Shown one piece after another: positions 1-5,500 of a stretch of DNA of 6,568 bases. Every line of letters begins with the position of its first letter. The first letter of the stretch is position 1. The notes below the pieces were generated by a model that was given only the letters and a program-made list of their open reading frames with translations, had not been told where the DNA came from and searched no databases. The DNA is taken from positions 1 to 6,568 of the forward strand of contig JAGAIK010000695.1 in assembly GCA_017626625.1 (NCBI GenBank). The letters run 5' to 3'. A program made the position numbers and the translations under genes. The stretch is from Roseburia sp. GTDB taxonomy: Bacteria; Bacillota; Clostridia; Lachnospirales; Lachnospiraceae.

Positions 1-717
1 GGCATCAAATTTTTCTTTGTACTCTGCGTCAAAGATTTCCTGGAAAATATCCTTAAAGTTATGGTCATATTTCTTGGAAATGGTGTCTTTAGTGGCAAAC
101 CATAAATCCTGTTTGGTATCTAAGGCATAGTTAAAGCAGCTCTTTGCAAAGCTCTCGATGGAATTGCAGAGATTGTGCTGTCCCTGAACCACGCCTGCCC
201 CGGTGAAATTGTGAATCAGCTCCCTGGTCTCGGTGCCGTCCTCAGCGGTGTAAACCAGTTCGCATTTTCCTGCGCCCGGAATTTTCATTTCCGTTGCTTT
301 GTAGACATCGCCATAAGCATGACGTGCGATGGTAATCGGTTTTTTCCAGTTTTTCACGCAGGGCTCAATGCCTTTTACCACGATAGGAGCCCGGAATACG
401 GTGCCGTCTAACATGGCACGGATGGTTCCGTTGGGGCTCTTCCACATCTCTTTTAAGTTATACTCTGTCATACGTGCTGCATTCGGGGTAATGGTAGCAC
501 ATTTTACCGCCACGCCGTATTTTTTGGTAGCATTGGCAGAATCCACCGTCACCTGGTCATTCGTCTCATTGCGGTGCTCTAAACCAAGGTCATAGTACTC
601 CGTATTTAACTCAATAAACGGTGTCAACAGCTCGTCTTTAATCATCTGCCAGAGAATACGTGTCATCTCGTCTCCGTCCATCTCTACTAAAGGGGTTGTC
701 ATTTTAATTTTTTCCAT
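1..717 (-). CDS. icd: NADP-dependent isocitrate dehydrogenase, N-terminal 239 residues (cut by window edge)
   Basis: Oxidative decarboxylation of isocitrate to 2-oxoglutarate with NADP+ in the cytosol, here probably feeding glutamate synthesis. The visible 239 residues resemble the homodimeric, eukaryote-like IDH type: an N-terminal [13 protein letters not shown] segment, then SPNGTIR (Ser94, Asn96, Arg100), GTVFR (Arg109) and [12 protein letters not shown] (Arg132, Tyr139). These numbers coincide with the isocitrate-binding residues of human IDH1, as does Thr77. Lys210 in ATKDT matches the catalytic Lys212 region. The metal-binding aspartates lie beyond the left edge, so completeness cannot be judged. 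The ATG at 715-717 is preceded by AGGCAGGA at a 5-nt distance. The gene is last of three visible operon members, 44 nt after the regulator stop, with no terminator between them, so cotranscription is likely. The reading frame is intact to base 1. Confidence 0.95.
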   Translation of the reverse strand, partial: MEKIKMTTPLVEMDGDEMTRILWQMIKDELLTPFIELNTEYYDLGLEHRNETNDQVTVDSANATKKYGVAVKCATITPNAARMTEYNLKEMWKSPNGTIRAMLDGTVFRAPIVVKGIEPCVKNWKKPITIARHAYGDVYKATEMKIPGAGKCELVYTAEDGTETRELIHNFTGAGVVQGQHNLCNSIESFAKSCFNYALDTKQDLWFATKDTISKKYDHNFKDIFQEIFDAEYKEKFDA

Positions 718-761
718 AATTGTCCTGCCTTTCTTTTTTACTGCCAGTTTTTTTCTGTTTA

Positions 762-1424
762 TTATTCACCAAAAACATGGTCCCAGCCGTGGCTGTCAAT
801 GTTATGGATGGTGTTCATAATGTGTTCGTTTGCCAGTTTTTCCGCCAATTCCGCATCATGGAGCTTTAACGCCTCCACAATTTTACGGTGTTCGCTGACG
901 GAATTTACCGCCCGCTTGTTTTCCGCTAAGGTAACCTTTCTCACCCGCTGTAAATAATGGTGGAAATCCACTAAAATATGGCGCATTTCCCGGCTGCCGG
1001 AAGAATTGTACAATATCTCGTGAAAACGGTTGTCTAATTCCAGCACCTGTTCTGAATTGCCCTTTTCCACATGGAAATCCGACAGGTAAATATTTTCTTC
1101 CAGCTCGTCTAACTGCTCCTTGGTGATGTTCTCCGCCGCCCATTTGGCGCAAAGTCCCTCTAACCGGGAGCGTATCTCATAAATATCCCGAATATCCTTC
1201 TGGGATATCCCCACCACATAGGCGCCCTTATTGGGAATGATGGTCACCAGTCCCTCTAATTCTAACTGGCGCAGCGCCTCCCTTACGGGAGTCCGGCTGA
1301 CGCCAAGTTCTTCCCCGATGGTCTTTTCCTTTAGTTCTTCTTCCGGTTCATATTTTCCGGAAAGGATATTTTCCCGGATGGTGCGGAATACCCGGGAACT
1401 CAGTGAATAATTATCTTCTCCCAT
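762..1424 (-). CDS. GntR-family transcriptional regulator, FadR/FCD subfamily
   Basis: A 220-residue, full-length DNA-binding regulator, probably controlling its own operon. Residues about 6-73 form the GntR winged helix, with the recognition-helix motif [15 protein letters not shown] (41-55) and the wing NKGAYV (65-70). Residues about 78-210 form an all-helical FCD ligand domain with the usual metal ligands: Asp121 and His125 in DNRFH, His169 in SEHR, and His191. FCD proteins typically sense small carboxylates, so citrate, isocitrate or 2-oxoglutarate are reasonable ligands here, but this is inference. The ATG at 1422-1424 is chosen because GAGGGGG lies 5 nt upstream; the in-frame TTG at 1451 lies inside the preceding gene and has no comparable site. 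That Shine-Dalgarno overlaps the TGA of the upstream synthase (10-nt gap), suggesting translational coupling. A matching palindrome lies at the operon promoter. Confidence 0.93.
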   Translation of the reverse strand: MGEDNYSLSSRVFRTIRENILSGKYEPEEELKEKTIGEELGVSRTPVREALRQLELEGLVTIIPNKGAYVVGISQKDIRDIYEIRSRLEGLCAKWAAENITKEQLDELEENIYLSDFHVEKGNSEQVLELDNRFHEILYNSSGSREMRHILVDFHHYLQRVRKVTLAENKRAVNSVSEHRKIVEALKLHDAELAEKLANEHIMNTIHNIDSHGWDHVFGE

Positions 1425-1434
1425 GTCTGCCCCC

Positions 1435-2835
1435 TCATGCCTGCAGCGCAATGCCTAACTTCCCGCAGCATCGGTTGATTTCTTCCACCAGTTCTTTGTC
1501 GGTAAGCACCGTCACACGTCCGTCCTCGTACTGTTTATCTACCCATTCTTTTACCATTTTTACCAGCTCGGAGTTTTTGTCCACGCTGTTCTCCTTCGGC
1601 AGATGGTAATAGGTATTAATCCAGTGGGCGATGCCTGCTAAGCCGGAGGTGTTCGAAACGGATACCAGAGGCGGTCTCTTTAAGAATTTATCGGTATCAA
1701 AAATATTGTAGATTTCTTCGTTTTTCAAAAGTCCGTCCGCATGAATACCGGCTCTTGTGACATTGAAATTACTGCCGACAAAAGGCGTCCTCTCCGGCTG
1801 CACATAGCCTAACTCTTTCTCAAAGTACTCCGACAGCTCCGTGATAACCGTTGTGTCCATGCCGTCTAAGGTTCCCTTTAACTGAGCGTACTCAAATACC
1901 ATTGCCTCTAAAGGCGTATTTCCGGTTCTCTCTCCGATACCGAACAGGGAACAGTTGACGCCGCTGGCGCCGTAGAGCCATGCTGTGGTGGAGTTGTTGA
2001 CCGCTTTGTAAAAATCGTTGTGTCCATGCCACTCAATCAATTCAGAGGGTACTCCTGCATGGGTGGTAAGTCCGTAGATAATTCCCGGCACGCTCCGCGG
2101 TATCACGGCACCCGGGAAGTTGACGCCGTAACCCATGGTATCGCAGGCACGGATTTTGATTGGTATTTTGTATTCCTCCATCAGCTTCATCAGCTCTACA
2201 CAGAAAGGAATGACAAATCCGTAAATATCAGACCGGGTGATGTCCTCTAAATGACAGCGGGGGCTGATGCCTGTCTCTAAGCACTCACGAATCACGCTTA
2301 AATAAAGGTTCATGACCTCTCTTCTTGTCATTTTCATCTTATAGAAAATATGATAATCCGAACAGCTTACCAGAATACCCGTCTCCCGCAGCCCGATTTC
2401 CTTTACTAACTGGAAATCCTGTTTGCTGGCGCGAATCCAACTGGTAACCTCCGGGAACTGATAGCCCCGCTCTAAGCATTTGTAAACGGCGTCCCTGTCC
2501 TTTTTGCTGTATAGGAAAAATTCACTCTGGCGGATTAACCCCTTCGGCCCGCCTAACTTGTGAAGATAATCATAGATAGTCACAATCTGTTCTGTGGTGT
2601 AAGGCGCTCTTGACTGCTGCCCGTCACGGAAGGTGGTATCTGTAATCCAGATATTCTCCGGCATATTGTGAGGTACAATTCTGTCGTTGAATGCAATTTT
2701 CGGGATTTCCTCATAGGGAAACAGGTTATGGAACACATTGGGCTGCTCCACGTCTGCCAGTTGGTAAAAGTGTTCCTCTAACTGCAGCAGGTTTGTTTTT
2801 TTATTCATGACAACTTCTCTTAAATCTTCCTTCAT
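1435..2835 (-). CDS. Probable Re-face citrate synthase (homocitrate/isopropylmalate synthase superfamily)
   Basis: A DRE-TIM metallolyase of 466 residues, predicted to condense acetyl-CoA with oxaloacetate to citrate. Visible motifs are ITDTTFRDGQQSRAPYT (Arg70 and Asp71 at the catalytic and metal site), the metal-binding HGHND (His270, His272), GERTGN (301-306) and RAGIHADG (361-368). Homocitrate synthase and 2-isopropylmalate synthase share these motifs. The Re-citrate reading rests on remembered similarity to the Clostridium kluyveri enzyme, the lack of a C-terminal leucine-regulatory domain, and cotranscription with isocitrate dehydrogenase rather than leucine or lysine genes. The start at 2833-2835 (MKEDLREVV) has AAAGGAG 8 nt upstream. 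In-frame alternatives are a TTG at 2937, which falls inside the operator palindrome and is rejected, and the ATGs at 2862 and 2808, which lack good sites. It is the first gene of the operon. Confidence 0.85.
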   Translation of the reverse strand: MKEDLREVVMNKKTNLLQLEEHFYQLADVEQPNVFHNLFPYEEIPKIAFNDRIVPHNMPENIWITDTTFRDGQQSRAPYTTEQIVTIYDYLHKLGGPKGLIRQSEFFLYSKKDRDAVYKCLERGYQFPEVTSWIRASKQDFQLVKEIGLRETGILVSCSDYHIFYKMKMTRREVMNLYLSVIRECLETGISPRCHLEDITRSDIYGFVIPFCVELMKLMEEYKIPIKIRACDTMGYGVNFPGAVIPRSVPGIIYGLTTHAGVPSELIEWHGHNDFYKAVNNSTTAWLYGASGVNCSLFGIGERTGNTPLEAMVFEYAQLKGTLDGMDTTVITELSEYFEKELGYVQPERTPFVGSNFNVTRAGIHADGLLKNEEIYNIFDTDKFLKRPPLVSVSNTSGLAGIAHWINTYYHLPKENSVDKNSELVKMVKEWVDKQYEDGRVTVLTDKELVEEINRCCGKLGIALQA

Positions 2836-2874
2836 AACAACATCTCCTTTGCCTGATACCATTGATGTGTACCC

Positions 2875-2911
2875 ATACAGCAAAATTTTATAATTAAAAA
2901 TTTTACTGCAT
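2875..2911 (-). promoter_or_regulatory. Stem-loop in the 5' leader of the citrate synthase operon
   Basis: Arms at 2875-2889 and 2897-2911 pair over 15 bp around a 7-nt loop. Two positions (2877/2909 and 2881/2905) are imperfect in DNA. In the minus-strand RNA both are G-U wobbles, whereas in plus-strand RNA both would be A-C mismatches, so the structure fits the transcribed direction. No U-tract follows, so it is not an ordinary terminator. It sits about 26 nt upstream of the Shine-Dalgarno. A role in mRNA stability or ligand or protein binding is possible but unproven; the stem is AT-rich. Confidence 0.45.
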
Positions 2912-2921
2912 ATTTTTGCAC

Positions 2922-2943
2922 GTATAATTGTATACAATTATAC
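2922..2943. promoter_or_regulatory. Perfect 22-bp palindrome, probable GntR operator
   Basis: The half-site GTATAATTGTA (2922-2932) is repeated exactly as its reverse complement (2933-2943). The centre, TTGTATACAA, has the GTATAC core seen in sites of many FadR/FCD-type GntR regulators. It lies roughly +5 to +26 relative to the predicted start of the operon that encodes such a regulator, so bound protein would block initiation or early elongation. In the mRNA it would also form an 11-bp hairpin close to the 5' end. Perfect symmetry over 22 bp is very unlikely by chance, although the site is AT-rich. Confidence 0.8.
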
Positions 2944-2954
2944 TGTTATGTTAA

Positions 2955-2982
2955 ACTATACACGATTCTGTACTTTTGTCAA
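2955..2982 (-). promoter_or_regulatory. Sigma-A promoter of the citrate synthase-gntR-icd operon
   Basis: On the minus strand there is a perfect -35 TTGACA (2977-2982), a 16-bp spacer and a -10 TATAGT (2955-2960, five of six). Transcription should start near 2948, giving a leader of about 113 nt before the citrate synthase ATG. The palindromic operator follows immediately. Bases 2983-3110, between this promoter and the next gene upstream, hold nothing else I recognise and show no clear terminator for that gene. Confidence 0.8.
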
Positions 2983-3110
2983 TGAATAAAATTTTATGTT
3001 TTATATAACCTGCATTTATAACGCTGCCGAAAAAACCTCTGCCTGCCGTTCTGTTACGTCCCATCTGTTGTTCTACTGCCTGCGCACTGCTGTATCTGCC
3101 GCCACTTTTT

Positions 3111-4133
3111 TTACTGCTTGCACACCGCAACATTGACCAATATTTCTTTTTCCCGTTCTATCATCACACATTTATTGTCAAAAGCGGCGATGGCTTCCTC
3201 CGCTGCCTTAGCGATGGCTTTTCTTGTCCCAGCATCCGGCTCGGCAAAAACCTCTCCTTCCCTCGGCAGGGCACATGCCACCCGCAGGATATATGCTCTG
3301 TCTGCATTTTCGATGATGGCGGCAATCCGGTATTTCCCTACGCATTTCTGATACGCTGCCAGAATCACTTCCAGAATAAACTGAATCTCATTCATCTGCT
3401 CCGGAAGTATCTCTTCCTCAAACTCTTTTTTTATCTGAAAATAGTTACCCTCCTCCGGTTGATGATAGGCAGTTATTAATTTTTTCTCCGCAGTCTCAAA
3501 CTGCCCGTCAGAATCAATCATCGCCTTAATGTAATTCTTTATTACCCAGTCATACCAGCTTTTTAACTTCGCCTCTAAGGAGGGGTCGAACCCGGCAGCC
3601 TCAATATTGGTATACAGAATTTTTTTCAGCACCGCCTCCACACGCTGGTAGGAGTAAAACTTTTCCCTCCAGGACAGCAGCAGCCGTTTGAAATCCCGTT
3701 CTGTGTTAAAAAACCCCATATTGGCATTTTCTTCCTCCGCACGAACCTTTTCACGCATTTCTTTATAGGAAATGCTGGCGTTAATCGGCTCTAACAAATC
3801 TTCCGCCACCCGGCAGGGCTTAATGATTACCTTGAAGGTCTTACACTGGCTCATGCACGCCACCGTCTCTTCAATGCGGTCAGGATTGGTCATTGCCACC
3901 CGGACAGTTTCCGGTGATATCATCTCTATCATGGAAAAAAGCTCTGCGCCCGTCATCACTGCCAACTCTAAAGAGCTGATAAAAACATCCACTTTTCTGT
4001 TTTCCACCAGTTCAATTCCCCGCTCTGGCAAAGAGGTAAGCTCATATTCAAAATTCTTATCCACAGACTCTAAGATTGCCCGGATTCGTTCTGCATTCAC
4101 TTCTTCCGGCTCTACAATTACCACAAAATACAT
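3111..4133 (-). CDS. Orphan protein with degenerate (pseudo-) receiver domain and unknown C-terminal half
   Basis: A 340-residue, apparently soluble cytoplasmic protein. Residues 1-125 follow the response-regulator receiver pattern: a hydrophobic strand ending in the acidic position (YFVVIVEPEE, Glu8), the phosphoacceptor strand (VDVFISSLEL), the conserved Thr82 (VRVAMTNPD) and the conserved Lys105-Pro106 (VIIKPC). The phosphoacceptor Asp is Ser54, and the acidic pair is Glu-Pro, so normal Asp phosphorylation looks impossible. A charged helix (about 123-140) links to an alpha-rich C-terminal region (150-340) in which I recognise no DNA-binding, GGDEF, EAL or HD motif. The start at 4131-4133 has GGAGGAAGAAA directly upstream; the longer in-frame start at 4187 lacks such a site. 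No histidine kinase is adjacent. A Trp/Tyr-rich stretch (KSWYDWVIKNYIKAM) may form a helical core. Function unknown. Confidence 0.85.
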   Translation of the reverse strand: MYFVVIVEPEEVNAERIRAILESVDKNFEYELTSLPERGIELVENRKVDVFISSLELAVMTGAELFSMIEMISPETVRVAMTNPDRIEETVACMSQCKTFKVIIKPCRVAEDLLEPINASISYKEMREKVRAEEENANMGFFNTERDFKRLLLSWREKFYSYQRVEAVLKKILYTNIEAAGFDPSLEAKLKSWYDWVIKNYIKAMIDSDGQFETAEKKLITAYHQPEEGNYFQIKKEFEEEILPEQMNEIQFILEVILAAYQKCVGKYRIAAIIENADRAYILRVACALPREGEVFAEPDAGTRKAIAKAAEEAIAAFDNKCVMIEREKEILVNVAVCKQ

Positions 4134-4170
4134 TTTCTTCCTCCCTCCATCTGATACTTCTTTCCTGTTT

Positions 4171-4199
4171 ATCATATCAAATTCCATTTCGTATCACAA
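4171..4199 (-). promoter_or_regulatory. Probable sigma-A promoter of the pseudo-receiver gene
   Basis: On the minus strand there is a -35 TTGTGA (4194-4199, four of six), a 17-bp spacer and a -10 TATGAT (4171-4176, five of six). The predicted start is near 4164, leaving a leader of about 30 nt that contains the strong GGAGG site. The promoter lies back to back with that of the Cys-rich gene. Confidence 0.5.
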
Positions 4200-4219
4200 T
4201 CTTTTTCAAAATTTCTGTA

Positions 4220-4246
4220 ACACATATTTCCGGGGCACATATGATA
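4220..4246 (+). promoter_or_regulatory. Promoter candidate of the Cys-rich protein gene, sigma-K-like
   Basis: AC at 4220-4221, a 16-bp spacer and CATATGATA at 4238-4246 match the Bacillus sigma-K pattern AC-N16-CATANNNTA. The same stretch can be read as a sigma-A promoter: -10 TATGAT at 4240-4245, with -35 GTAACA at 4217-4222 (four of six, 17-bp spacer). Either gives a start near 4253 and a leader of about 27 nt. The sequence alone does not decide between them. Confidence 0.4.
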
Positions 4247-4279
4247 CAGTGTAAACAAAAAAACTTGGAGGTTTCAAAC

Positions 4280-4531
4280 ATGAGTGATTTAGCTGCAACA
4301 AACTGTGGTGGTGGATGTTCTTGTAACGAAGGAGGATGCGGCGGCTGCGGTTCCATTCTCTGGATTATCCTGTTATTGTGCTGCTGTGGCGGAAACAATG
4401 GTTTCGGCTGTGGCAACAACAACGGCTGCGGCGGTTGTGGAAATGATTGTCTCTGGATTATCATTTTATTATTCTGCTGTGGCGGAAATGGCTTCGGCTG
4501 TGGAAATAACAACGGATGCGGCTGCTTCTAA
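4280..4531 (+). CDS. Small Cys/Gly-rich protein with tandem duplication (chorion class high-cysteine-like)
   Basis: An 83-residue protein with 17 Cys (20%) and 24 Gly (29%). A polar, Cys-rich head (1-25) is followed by two copies of one module: a short hydrophobic stretch (LWIILLL, 27-33; LWIIILLF, 58-65), then CCGGN, GFGCGNNNGCG. The hydrophobic runs of about eight residues are too short for ordinary transmembrane helices. It resembles small proteins of Lachnospiraceae that automated annotation calls chorion class high-cysteine HCB protein; the name reflects composition and no function is established to my knowledge. Disulfide cross-linked structural or spore-associated material, or metal binding, are possible. 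The ATG at 4280 has GGAGG at 4267-4271 (8-nt spacing); longer in-frame starts upstream would run through the promoter and are rejected. It is monocistronic, with its own promoter and terminator. Confidence 0.85.
   Translation: MSDLAATNCGGGCSCNEGGCGGCGSILWIILLLCCCGGNNGFGCGNNNGCGGCGNDCLWIIILLFCCGGNGFGCGNNNGCGCF
4358..4528 (+). repeat. Intragenic tandem duplication in the Cys-rich gene
   Basis: Unit 1 (4358-4438, residues 27-53) and unit 2 (4451-4528, residues 58-83) align along their length. Both begin with the same 12 bases, CTCTGGATTATC, and share TGCTGTGGCGGAAA and TTCGGCTGTGG. Unit 2 replaces one Cys with Phe (Cys34/Phe65) and lacks one Asn. Many differences between the units are synonymous (for example GGC/GGA, AAC/AAT), so the duplication is not recent and the protein sequence has been conserved. 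Confidence 0.85.
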
Positions 4532-4543
4532 GAGCTGCTTTCC

Positions 4544-4577
4544 AAAGGGGGTATCGCACAAGCGATACCCCTTTTTT
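4544..4577. terminator. Strong intrinsic terminator between convergent genes
   Basis: A perfect 10-bp stem, GGGGTATCGC (4548-4557) with GCGATACCCC (4562-4571), and an ACAA loop is followed by six T on the plus strand. Flanking A/T bases can extend the stem. It lies 12 nt after the Cys-rich gene stop. On the minus strand the same hairpin is followed only by CTTTGG, a poor T-tract, so it may also stop the converging 49-residue gene, but less efficiently. Confidence 0.92.
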
Positions 4578-4726
4578 CAGGAACGTTTCTCTTTGTTTCT
4601 CTCCCCTCCTTCCTTCTTCTGCTCCTGCAAAATCTTCTCATAAATCCTGCACTCCTTCGGAACTTTTTTTCTTTTGGCACATTCCTCATCTATCTCATAA
4701 ACACTGTTATCTTCAATGACAAGCAT
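4577..4726 (-). CDS. Small hypothetical protein, 49 residues
   Basis: An unrecognised small soluble protein, MLVIEDNSVYEIDEECAKRK at the N-terminus, then KVPKECRIYEKI and a strongly charged tail rich in Lys and Glu. It has two Cys (16 and 26). The gene is called because the ATG at 4724-4726 has a perfect AGGAGG (4734-4739) at 7-nt spacing, and because the sequence has normal protein character with a hydrophobic-acidic N-terminal half. I have an impression of similar short proteins (VIEGNSVYEIDE-type starts) in other Lachnospiraceae, not verified. It converges on the Cys-rich gene: its TGA touches the last T of that gene's terminator. It diverges from the unit starting at 4822 across 95 nt. 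No clear sigma-A promoter was found. Function unknown. Confidence 0.72.
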   Translation of the reverse strand: MLVIEDNSVYEIDEECAKRKKVPKECRIYEKILQEQKKEGGERNKEKRS

Positions 4727-4773
4727 TTCCCATCCTCCTGCAATTACTCTATTTATCTTATGTCCTCCCTGTC

Positions 4774-4800
4774 ATAAAGAACCTTTTCCACTCATAAACT
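4774..4800 (+). promoter_or_regulatory. Weak promoter candidate for the two-gene unit, sigma-E-like
   Basis: ATA (4774-4776), 16 bp, then CATAAACT (4793-4800) differs at one position from the Bacillus sigma-E -10 consensus CATACANT. No convincing sigma-A promoter is visible in 4740-4821. The match is short and the region AT-rich, so chance is a real possibility. Confidence 0.22.
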
Positions 4801-4821
4801 GAAAGAAAAAAGGCTGATTCC

Positions 4822-5148
4822 ATGGAAGAAAACACGTTAACTCCCTTTGACAATATGACCCAGACCAGACAGCTTCAAATGTTAAAAACAGTAATTCCTT
4901 ACATGAAAGGGGGGCAAAAAAAACAATTCGCCATATTAATAAAGTATATGGAGCTGCAAAATACCATTCAGATATTTTCTCAGGAGGATAAGGTGATGTC
5001 AATGTGCTCCGTGGATGAGGAGGAAAATTCCGTTCTCTCCATGTTAAATGAGATTCGGAAATTCTGCTCGGAAAAGGAGTTAGAAACCATTGACATGCTC
5101 ACCAACCTTTTCTCCATGATGGAGACCTATGAAACCATTTTTTCTTAA
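4822..5148 (+). CDS. Hypothetical Met-rich protein, first gene of two-gene unit
   Basis: A 108-residue, probably all-helical cytoplasmic protein that I do not recognise. It has no signal peptide or membrane segment. Eleven Met (10%) are spread through it. Residues 15-50 (RQLQMLKTVIPYMKGGQKKQ, then FAILIKYMELQNTIQIF) look like two amphipathic helices joined by a Lys/Gly turn, and 64-108 form an acidic helical tail. The ATG at 4822 has only a modest site, AAAAAGG, 8 nt upstream; the next Met (codon 12) has none. The second gene starts 13 nt after its stop, so they are almost certainly cotranscribed and may act together. Confidence 0.8.
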   Translation: MEENTLTPFDNMTQTRQLQMLKTVIPYMKGGQKKQFAILIKYMELQNTIQIFSQEDKVMSMCSVDEEENSVLSMLNEIRKFCSEKELETIDMLTNLFSMMETYETIFS

Positions 5149-5161
5149 GAAAGGATAAGTT

Positions 5162-5443
5162 ATGGATTACGATTTTTTAAGCAACAACCCCATGTTAAAG
5201 AATATGTCACCGGAAAAGCTGCAGTTTTTGATGAATTTTGCCTCCGCAGAAAAGCCAAACAGCATTAACGAGATGATGCCCTTTTTGCTGGGGACGATGA
5301 ATACGGCCAAGGAGAAAAACATTCAGTTTTCCGACCCGGAAACGGAACTTTTGGTGGGAATCTTGAAACAGAATATGTCACCGGAAGAGGCGGCGAAGGC
5401 GGATAAGATTATCAAGCTGATGAGGGACAGAAAACGGCATTAA
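5162..5443 (+). CDS. Hypothetical Met-rich protein, second gene of two-gene unit
   Basis: A 93-residue, predicted helical soluble protein, not recognised. It is Met-rich (9 of 93), like its partner. It contains the motif NMSPE twice: NMSPEKLQFLMNF (14-26) near the N-terminus and NMSPEEAAKADKIIKLM (71-87) near the C-terminus, each starting a predicted helix, with a basic end (RDRKRH). Between them, residues 34-47 (SINEMMPFLLGTMN) are hydrophobic but too short and polar for a membrane span. The ATG at 5162 has AAGGA at 5151-5155 (6-nt spacing). The gene ends just before a strong terminator. A sporulation role is only a guess from the weak sigma-E-like promoter. Confidence 0.82.
   Translation: MDYDFLSNNPMLKNMSPEKLQFLMNFASAEKPNSINEMMPFLLGTMNTAKEKNIQFSDPETELLVGILKQNMSPEEAAKADKIIKLMRDRKRH
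5199..5386 (+). repeat. Exact 17-bp direct repeat inside the second small gene
   Basis: AGAATATGTCACCGGAA occurs at 5199-5215 and again at 5370-5386, 171 bp (57 codons) apart and in the same reading frame, encoding the NMSPE motif both times. Identity stops at both ends of the 17 bp. It may be the remnant of an internal domain duplication or a repeated helix-cap motif with shared codon choice. Confidence 0.7.
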
Positions 5444-5446
5444 TGC

Positions 5447-5500
5447 AAAAAAACTTCTCAGGTACTGCGGTGTTTCACAGCGTCTGAGAAGTTGTTTTTT
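5447..5500. terminator. Bidirectional intrinsic terminator between convergent genes
   Basis: Arms AACTTCTCAG (5452-5461) and CTGAGAAGTT (5484-5493) pair perfectly over 10 bp, enclosing 22 nt with some further pairing potential (CTG/CAG). On the plus strand GTTTTTT follows; on the minus strand seven T follow (5447-5453 read as A on plus). It thus serves both the two-gene unit and the converging surface-protein gene, whose TAA stop (5499-5501) overlaps the plus-strand T-tract. Confidence 0.9.

Noticed and set aside
175..595. Plus-strand open frames across isocitrate dehydrogenase
   Set aside because: They are antisense to a strongly conserved coding sequence, without ribosome binding sites or family character.
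1425..1451. TTG start at 1451 for the GntR regulator
   Set aside because: The ATG at 1424 has an excellent GAGGGGG site; the extra residues overlap the synthase and match nothing in the family.
2836..2937. Longer N-terminus of the citrate synthase from TTG at 2937
   Set aside because: The start would lie inside the operator palindrome without a ribosome binding site, and the added residues look like translated leader.
2951..3133. Minus-strand 60-residue reading frame overlapping the end of the pseudo-receiver gene and the operon promoter
   Set aside because: It has no Shine-Dalgarno, overlaps the coding end of the upstream gene in another frame, and runs through a near-consensus promoter; its composition is not protein-like.
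3604..3619. GTATAC core inside the pseudo-receiver gene resembling the GntR operator
   Set aside because: Only the central bases match, symmetry is poor, and it lies inside a coding region far from any promoter; probably chance.
4076..4279. Upstream in-frame extension of the Cys-rich protein
   Set aside because: It would read through the divergent promoters and antisense to the pseudo-receiver start; the GGAGG site at 4267 fixes the start at 4280.
4177..4643. Pro/Gln-rich and Ala/Val-rich reading frames overlapping the Cys-rich gene in other frames
   Set aside because: They are by-products of Gly/Cys codon repeats (GGN, TGY) read in other frames or strand; no ribosome binding sites.
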